Of a stretch of DNA of 11,464 bases, positions 6,838 through 11,464 are shown piece by piece. The stretch is from assembly GCA_905198575.1 (NCBI GenBank), contig CAJKDC010000089.1, positions 1 to 11,464 of the forward strand, read 5' to 3'. The translations under genes and the position numbers were made by a program. Source of the DNA: an uncultured Bacteroides sp. (GTDB lineage Bacteria > Bacteroidota > Bacteroidia > Bacteroidales > Bacteroidaceae). Under the pieces are notes generated by a model. The model was not told the DNA's origin and did no database searches. It worked only from the letters and a program-made list of their open reading frames with translations. Within the stretch, counting starts at the first letter, position 1; every line of letters starts with the position of its first letter.

Positions 6838-9720
6838 TTACATTCTTCTCATTCTGTGAGGACCAGGTCCAAACGCAGGTCCTTGCATTGGCGGTTTGGC
6901 ACCTTTACCAAACAAATTAAGCCGGTATATGAAGTGTACCATCACATAATTGTAAATAGAGTTATATTCCGTATCCTGACGCATCATAGCGCTGATTGTA
7001 CGGCTCAGATTACTTTGCTGGCGTAAGATATCGTATACCTGTACACTTACTGTTGCAGCATTCCCTTTCAGGAAGTTCTGCGAAATCTGTGCATTCCAAA
7101 GCAGTTCGTCACGGTTCATAGACGAATCGGCATAACCACGTCTCGAATTCTGTGAAATATCTGTTGAGATAGACATATTCCAAGGCAAATTTACATTTGT
7201 ACTGGCACCGTAAGCAAACTGATACGTATCCATATTATTCTGCGCCTGCAATGAATTTCTGGAATGCATATAATTAATCGAACCGTTCAATGAAAACTCA
7301 AACCAGTCATTACGGTATGTACCTCTCAAACGCTCCATAAGTGTAAGCTGACGCGTGGTATTCTTGTCATTGCCACCGGCCTGCGCCTCTTCCAGACGCA
7401 TATAACCCACCATATTGTTATAACGGGCCATAGAGAATGTATTGATGGTAAATTTCTTGTTCTTCAATGCCGAGTTCAATCCCAGCATCGCAAACATATC
7501 CCAGTTTCCGTTTATATTGACAGGCGTAATGGTATATCCACCGGTGCTTGAGTTATAAAGCATTTTATTACTTACACTATTCAAGACACTGTTAAAGCGC
7601 AAGTGAGTCATAATTCCGCGTTGCTTTTCCGGATCAAATGTATTATAGAAAGCCATAAGCGTATTGGTGAACGAAGGCTTCAACCCCGGATTACCAACGC
7701 GTACATTCAGCGGATCCGTATCATCTACAATAGGAAGCAAGTCTGTCATACTAGGCTGTGAGCTTCTTCCATAATAATTGATACGCAACTGACTGGTCTT
7801 CGAGAAACGATAACGGAAATTGAAAGTCGGCGTAAAGTTGAAGACATTACGAACAGTATCCGTTATGTACGTACCTTTTTGATAAGACAAAGTAGTACGT
7901 TGCGGCTGGAAAGACAAACCGGCATTCATCAGGAATTTTTCTCTCACCCAGCGTACAGCCAAATCCATCTGGTGATTATAATATTTATAAGTAGCATACT
8001 TACTTAAATCCTCGTCCTTATTATCCGTATAATCACCCGGTAAAGGATTTTCTATCAACCAGTCATCGGCCATATTATAAACCGATTTATCACTGTTATT
8101 ATACTTATACTGGAAATTATAGCTCAACTGCAAAAACAAATCCTTCATAATAGGTTCACTGTACATAAGACGTGCACTATAGTCGTAACTCTTTGTTGGT
8201 GCAGTAGTATATCGGTTCAAGATTTCCTGAGCAGCCGCTTCAGGATCCGTTAACTGAAAATATTCCGTATTCGACTCAGAGAACTGCTCGCTGGCACTGT
8301 TCGTATACCCGAATTTTCCACGGAAAGTAATACTTCTGCCAGGTTTTGCCAATCTACGGTTGGCCTGCAAAACTCCACTTACCGAAAGATCATTATTATC
8401 CGAAAGCGTACGTTGCACAATATGGTTAATCATTTTTTCTTCCGGCACCATCGATTCAATCTGGTCGAAATTATTCATAATATCCTGTACATAGTTTACA
8501 GGATCTTCATTAAAGGTATACGATTCATTATCGGTCAGATTCCATGTATCACCATACGAGAAACGCGGTCTGAAAATAATATTGGTCAGCGTATCTGGAG
8601 TCCATTCCACTCTGAAATCTCCATTTATCTTCTGCGTCTTCTTAACAGTTGCATTCAGTGCATTTTTAAACGAACTGCTTTCTCCTGTCAGGAAAGTTTC
8701 GGCAGCCGACTTAGTTTGCAAGTCCTGATTACGATAGTCGTAATTCACACTACCTCCGGCATCCACTTTTTCGTTTTTCGCAGCAAAATTAAAGCCCAGA
8801 TTCTTCACAGCCGTCAGTCCATTCTGAGCACCCCGTCTAAAGCCTCCTCCACCACCGGGAAAGCTATTATCATTCACATTATTGGCAGAGCCAAGCAAGG
8901 TAAACTGATTACCCTCAACAAACCGGTTAATAATAAAACGCTCACTATAGCGGTCTTTCGTTCCGATAGCCGCATCCACATTACCAAACCAGCCCTGGTT
9001 CATACCCTTCTTTACAGTCAGGTCCAATACGGTTTCCTCTTCCCCATCATCAACTCCGGTCACACGAGCCAAGTCCGATTTCTTCTCGTACGTTCTTAGC
9101 TTTTCCACTATATTAACCGGAAGATTCTTCATTGCCACATTAGGGTCGTCGGCAAAAAACTCCTTACCGTCGACCATAATCTTCTTGATTTCCTTTCCAT
9201 TAATAGTTATCTTACCGTTTTCATCAATTTCAGCTCCCGGCAATTTCTTTACCAGTTCTTCCAATGCCGAACCCTCGGGTACCCGATAAGCCGAACTATT
9301 ATAAACCAAAGTGTCCTCCGAAGCTGTCACTTCAGGAGCCTCAGCTACAATCACCGCTCCTTCCAACATAATAGCATCCGAGCCCAGCAACACTTCGCCC
9401 ACATTCAGTGAAGGCCGCGCTGCAGTAAGTTTCACTTCTTTAAAATAAGGCTTATACCCCACAAAAGAAACCTTCAAAAGATAATTCCCCGGCTTTGCAT
9501 TCAAACGGAATTTACCATCCAAGTCCGACACATTACCGGTAACCATCGCGCTGTCCTTCACAGACAATAGCTGAACAGTAGCCTGCATTACCGGCGATTT
9601 ATCTCCCTCATCTAACACTACCCCAGATACTCCAGAGCCACGCTGGCCTCTACTCTGAGCATAAGAAACCGCACTGAAACATAAGAAAATCAGTACGTAA
9701 GATACCCATTTTTTCATCAT
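6838..9720 (-). CDS. TonB-dependent outer-membrane receptor with carboxypeptidase-regulatory domain
   Basis: Outer-membrane beta-barrel of the 'outer membrane beta-barrel protein' (OMP_b-brl_3-like) branch of TonB receptors, 960 residues. A signal peptide (residues 1-21, MMKKWVSYVLIFLCFSAVSYA, likely cut before Q22) leads into a carboxypeptidase-regulatory-like Ig fold (about 29-112, VSGVVLDEGDKSPVMQATV to VSFVGYKPYFKEV). Next come a plug-like domain (about 125-240, with ALEELVKKLPGAEIDENGKI and IMVDGKEFFADDP) and a long barrel (about 245-937) rich in alternating aromatic strands. The last strand is followed by a basic, Pro/Gly/Met-rich tail (938-960). No SusD partner or glycoside hydrolase is adjacent, so a polysaccharide-utilisation role is not supported; the ligand is unknown. 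The start could be ATG 9720 or 9717. The gene follows the four-helix membrane gene on the same strand after 92 AT-rich nt, where I see no full-consensus promoter. Confidence 0.93.
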   Translation of the reverse strand: MMKKWVSYVLIFLCFSAVSYAQSRGQRGSGVSGVVLDEGDKSPVMQATVQLLSVKDSAMVTGNVSDLDGKFRLNAKPGNYLLKVSFVGYKPYFKEVKLTAARPSLNVGEVLLGSDAIMLEGAVIVAEAPEVTASEDTLVYNSSAYRVPEGSALEELVKKLPGAEIDENGKITINGKEIKKIMVDGKEFFADDPNVAMKNLPVNIVEKLRTYEKKSDLARVTGVDDGEEETVLDLTVKKGMNQGWFGNVDAAIGTKDRYSERFIINRFVEGNQFTLLGSANNVNDNSFPGGGGGFRRGAQNGLTAVKNLGFNFAAKNEKVDAGGSVNYDYRNQDLQTKSAAETFLTGESSSFKNALNATVKKTQKINGDFRVEWTPDTLTNIIFRPRFSYGDTWNLTDNESYTFNEDPVNYVQDIMNNFDQIESMVPEEKMINHIVQRTLSDNNDLSVSGVLQANRRLAKPGRSITFRGKFGYTNSASEQFSESNTEYFQLTDPEAAAQEILNRYTTAPTKSYDYSARLMYSEPIMKDLFLQLSYNFQYKYNNSDKSVYNMADDWLIENPLPGDYTDNKDEDLSKYATYKYYNHQMDLAVRWVREKFLMNAGLSFQPQRTTLSYQKGTYITDTVRNVFNFTPTFNFRYRFSKTSQLRINYYGRSSQPSMTDLLPIVDDTDPLNVRVGNPGLKPSFTNTLMAFYNTFDPEKQRGIMTHLRFNSVLNSVSNKMLYNSSTGGYTITPVNINGNWDMFAMLGLNSALKNKKFTINTFSMARYNNMVGYMRLEEAQAGGNDKNTTRQLTLMERLRGTYRNDWFEFSLNGSINYMHSRNSLQAQNNMDTYQFAYGASTNVNLPWNMSISTDISQNSRRGYADSSMNRDELLWNAQISQNFLKGNAATVSVQVYDILRQQSNLSRTISAMMRQDTEYNSIYNYVMVHFIYRLNLFGKGAKPPMQGPAFGPGPHRMRRM

Positions 9721-9812
9721 TCAATATAAAAATAGAAGTAATACCACAATTAGAAAATAACAGAAGTAAGACTTCATTCCCCCGCAAAGGTTTAAATCCC
9801 TGTACAGTTTTT

Positions 9813-10217
9813 TTATTTTTTAAACATCTTTTCAATGCGATTTTTCTGCAACAGGAACTCCAGACACAGCACACTCAAGGCCATGTAAACCAGCACAGCA
9901 GAATTATCTGCCGAAACAGCAGCTCCCGACAATGCCTCACGCACAAGCATTACCACATAATACACACCCAGCATACAAGTAGCATACTTTAAGGATTTCA
10001 GACGAATAGCTGCCGATTCAGCTCCTTCATCCTTCGTTTTGGCCAGAAAAACCATAAACAAAGAAATCCATATCACCAGTTTCATCACAGCACGCAGCGC
10101 AATCAGATTTGCATCACTCACCATGCCGAACATATACATCAGCATAGGTACAAAAACAGATAAAAGCAGCAGAATATAACCTGCAAAACGGAAGTACAAT
10201 GGCAAAATTCCTTTCAT
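9813..10217 (-). CDS. Small four-helix integral membrane protein, function unknown
   Basis: I do not recognise the family. The 134-residue protein has four hydrophobic segments (about 8-31, 40-58, 77-95 and 105-123), a short basic N-terminus (MKGILPLYFR), a charged loop between helices 2 and 3 (KTKDEGAESAAIRLKSLK) and a basic C-terminus (KNRIEKMFKK). The charges suggest both ends face the cytoplasm. It is preceded by a matching TACTTTTG element and followed, 92 nt later on the same strand, by the receptor gene, so the two may share a transcript. It is divergent from aroB. Nothing in the sequence points to a specific substrate or enzyme activity. Confidence 0.8.
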   Translation of the reverse strand: MKGILPLYFRFAGYILLLLSVFVPMLMYMFGMVSDANLIALRAVMKLVIWISLFMVFLAKTKDEGAESAAIRLKSLKYATCMLGVYYVVMLVREALSGAAVSADNSAVLVYMALSVLCLEFLLQKNRIEKMFKK

Positions 10218-10237
10218 AAATCATTTAATTTTTGTTG

Positions 10238-10245
10238 CAAAAGTA
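10238..10245 (-). promoter_or_regulatory. Candidate -7 element for the four-helix membrane gene
   Basis: Minus-strand TACTTTTG matches TAnnTTTG fully and sits 20 bp upstream of the ATG at 10217, implying a leader of about 13 nt. I found no -33 TTTG at the usual 19-21 bp spacing (the nearest, 10258-10261, is only 12 bp away), so the call rests on the -7 element alone. Confidence 0.45.
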
Positions 10246-10248
10246 GTT

Positions 10249-10262
10249 ATTTGCTAGCAAAT
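10249..10262. promoter_or_regulatory. Perfect 14-bp palindrome between divergent promoters (candidate operator)
   Basis: ATTTGCTAGCAAAT at 10249-10262 is its own reverse complement over all 14 bases. It lies in the intergenic space between the four-helix membrane gene and aroB, between the -7 and -33 regions expected for the minus-strand promoter and just upstream of the aroB promoter. That is where a dimeric regulator could affect both directions. No regulator is identified. Confidence 0.4.
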
Positions 10263-10287
10263 GACCCGCTACTTTTCTTTTTTTTTC

Positions 10288-10295
10288 TACATTTG
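10288..10295 (+). promoter_or_regulatory. Candidate -7 element for aroB
   Basis: TACATTTG matches TAnnTTTG fully, 19 bp upstream of the ATG at 10315. No TTTG is present at 19-21 bp upstream. Transcription would start near 10302, giving a very short leader of about 13 nt. This argues against the in-frame ATG at 10261 as the start. Confidence 0.55.
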
Positions 10296-10314
10296 TGCAA
10301 AATGTAGAATCATT

Positions 10315-11370
10315 ATGAGCAAACAAAAAGTCATTATCAGCAACAACCTTGCAACAGACATAGCAGAAGCTGTAGCCAGTTGTCCGCACGACAAACTCTT
10401 CCTACTGGCAGACACACATACCCGCGAATTATGCCTTCCGCTAATAAACGATATGGCATGCCTACAGCACGCCAATGTGATTTGTATCGAACCCGAAGAT
10501 ACTAATAAAAACCTGGAAACACTTTCCTACGTATGGAGTAAACTCAGTCAGGAAGGAGCTACACGGCACTCACTGCTGATTAATGTAGGCGGCGGTATGG
10601 TTACCGACCTGGGAGGATTTGCTGCAGCTACTTTTAAGCGCGGCATCACCTATATTAATATTCCTACCACCCTGCTGGCTATGATAGATGCTTCGGTAGG
10701 CGGCAAGACGGGTATTAACTTCAACGGACTGAAGAACGAAATAGGAGCCTTTGATCCGGCTGCGGTCGTATTACTTTGTGGAAAATTCCTCCAAACCCTA
10801 GACCAGCGGAACTTATTGTCGGGATATGCCGAAATGCTTAAACACGGCCTGATAAGCAATGCGGCACACTGGGCAGAACTCCTGACATTCGATATGGAAC
10901 AGATAGACTATACACGGCTGCAAGAACTGGCAGGCGCATCTGTACAGGTAAAAGAAGATATTGTAGCACAGGACCCATTCGAAAAAGGTATCCGTAAAGC
11001 TTTAAACTTAGGCCATACCATCGGCCATGCTTTCGAAAGTTTTGCACTGACCCGCACACCGGTACTGCACGGCTATGCTGTGGCCTGGGGTATGGTATGC
11101 GAGCTTTATCTTTCTCACCTGAAAAGTGGATTTCCTAAAGATAAATTGAGAAAGACCGTCCAGTTTATCAAAGAGAACTATGGCACCTTGCACTTTACAT
11201 GCGATGATTATCCCGAATTATACGAATATATGAAGCACGACAAGAAGAATACTTCGGGAGTTATAAACTTCACGCTACTGTCAGATATTGGTGAGATTTG
11301 CATTAACCAAACTGCCACTCAAGAAGAAGTTTACGAAGTACTCGACTTCTTTCGTGAAACTATGAATTAA
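10315..11370 (+). CDS. aroB: 3-dehydroquinate synthase
   Basis: Cytoplasmic enzyme that converts DAHP to 3-dehydroquinate, step two of the shikimate pathway, using NAD+ and a divalent metal. The 351 residues are the usual length. Visible signatures are the NAD-binding GGGMVTDLGGF (92-102), IPTTLLAMIDASVGGKTGIN (116-135), GYAEMLKH (170-177) carrying the metal ligand E173, NLGHTIGHAFE (231-241) with H234, and LHGYAVAWGM (251-260) with H252; these correspond to the Glu/His/His zinc site of the family. I chose ATG 10315 over the in-frame ATG 10261, because the extra 18 residues (MTRYFSFFFYICAKC...) are not family-like and run through a promoter element. The gene is monocistronic as far as visible, and no terminator is evident before the tRNA promoter 17 nt downstream. 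Confidence 0.95.
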   Translation: MSKQKVIISNNLATDIAEAVASCPHDKLFLLADTHTRELCLPLINDMACLQHANVICIEPEDTNKNLETLSYVWSKLSQEGATRHSLLINVGGGMVTDLGGFAAATFKRGITYINIPTTLLAMIDASVGGKTGINFNGLKNEIGAFDPAAVVLLCGKFLQTLDQRNLLSGYAEMLKHGLISNAAHWAELLTFDMEQIDYTRLQELAGASVQVKEDIVAQDPFEKGIRKALNLGHTIGHAFESFALTRTPVLHGYAVAWGMVCELYLSHLKSGFPKDKLRKTVQFIKENYGTLHFTCDDYPELYEYMKHDKKNTSGVINFTLLSDIGEICINQTATQEEVYEVLDFFRETMN

Positions 11371-11387
11371 AAAAATCTTGAGAAATA

Positions 11388-11418
11388 TTTGTTTATTCAA
11401 AATAAACCAGTACCTTTG
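11388..11418 (+). promoter_or_regulatory. Consensus promoter of the downstream tRNA
   Basis: TTTG (11388-11391), 19 bp and TACCTTTG (11411-11418) match the full Bacteroidetes sigma-factor consensus at both elements. Initiation near 11425 would leave about 5 nt ahead of the mature tRNA 5' end. This is the best-formed promoter in the window, as expected for a stable RNA. Confidence 0.85.
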
Positions 11419-11429
11419 CACTCGCAATT

Positions 11430-11464
11430 CGGGGTGTAGCTCAGCCCGGTTAGAGTACGCGTCT
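11430..11464 (+). tRNA. 5' part of a tRNA, probably tRNA-Pro (truncated by the window end)
   Basis: CGGGGTG (11430-11436) is the 5' acceptor strand, followed by U8-A9 and a D arm with stem GCTC (11439-11442) paired to GAGT (11453-11456). The D loop carries the GG pair (11448-11449). Next come A26 and the 5' anticodon stem CGCGT (11458-11462), then C32 and U33 at 11463-11464. The window ends one base before the anticodon, so the isotype is inferred: C at position 1 is characteristic of bacterial tRNA-Pro. Isotype confidence is moderate; tRNA identity is firm. Confidence 0.88.

Noticed and set aside
8413..9099. 228-codon open frame on the + strand inside the receptor gene
   Set aside because: It is fully antisense to a well-supported TonB receptor and its translation shows no domain or family-like motif.
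9735..9775. AGAAGTAA direct repeat and a 5-bp hairpin upstream of the receptor gene
   Set aside because: Short AT-rich matches of this kind are expected by chance in such a leader; nothing ties them to regulation.
9721..9812. Imperfect TAnnTTTG-like sites (near 9745-9752 and 9785-9792, minus strand) as a receptor promoter
   Set aside because: Each has a mismatch in a conserved position and no -33 element at 19-21 bp, so I did not annotate a promoter.
9800..9820. CTGTACAG palindrome followed by a T-rich stretch downstream of the four-helix membrane gene
   Set aside because: The 8-bp palindrome has no loop, and the T-run lies on the + strand side where no gene needs ending, so it is not a credible terminator for the minus-strand gene.

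Overview
The window looks like a stretch of core chromosome from a gut Bacteroidales bacterium, most likely Bacteroides or Phocaeicola. The evidence is the Bacteroidetes-type promoters (TTTG, 19-21 bp, TAnnTTTG), A/T-rich leaders without Shine-Dalgarno motifs, a SusC-like carboxypeptidase-regulatory/TonB-receptor architecture, and a DUF3822 gene, a family I associate with Bacteroidetes. There is no insertion sequence, phage gene, CRISPR array or other sign of recent transfer. No gene-free stretch exceeds about 110 bases.

Layout, left to right. (1) The 3' two thirds of alaS (+), closed by a strong intrinsic terminator. (2) A convergent gene for a small stand-alone RecD/Pif1-like helicase (-). 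(3) A divergent, well-formed promoter driving a tight three-gene operon (+): a single-pass, pilin-like membrane protein, a DUF3822 protein (predicted actin-like fold), and rsmD (16S rRNA guanine-N2 methyltransferase), which overlaps DUF3822 by 10 bp. (4) A two-HKD cardiolipin synthase gene (-), whose end overlaps the end of rsmD by 41 bp. (5) A 960-residue TonB-dependent outer-membrane receptor (-) with its own terminator. (6) A small four-helix membrane protein (-) directly upstream of the receptor. (7) Divergent aroB (+, 3-dehydroquinate synthase). (8) A consensus promoter and the first 35 nt of a tRNA, probably tRNA-Pro, cut off at U33, one base before the anticodon.

Most genes are housekeeping: aminoacylation, DNA repair or recombination, rRNA modification, phospholipid synthesis, aromatic amino acid synthesis. 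The least explained part is the pilin-like/DUF3822 pair. The two genes are 3 nt apart, and their predicted folds recall the membrane-protein/actin-like-protein pairs of type IV pilus and type II secretion platforms (PilN/PilM, GspM/GspL, pseudopilins), although no other pilus gene is in the window. A hairpin followed by a T-rich run, with the form of an intrinsic terminator, lies inside codons 15-27 of the DUF3822 gene, 47 nt after the stop of the pilin-like gene. It could separate abundant expression of the first gene from low expression of the next two. A second regulatory candidate is a perfect 14-bp palindrome in the divergent region upstream of aroB.
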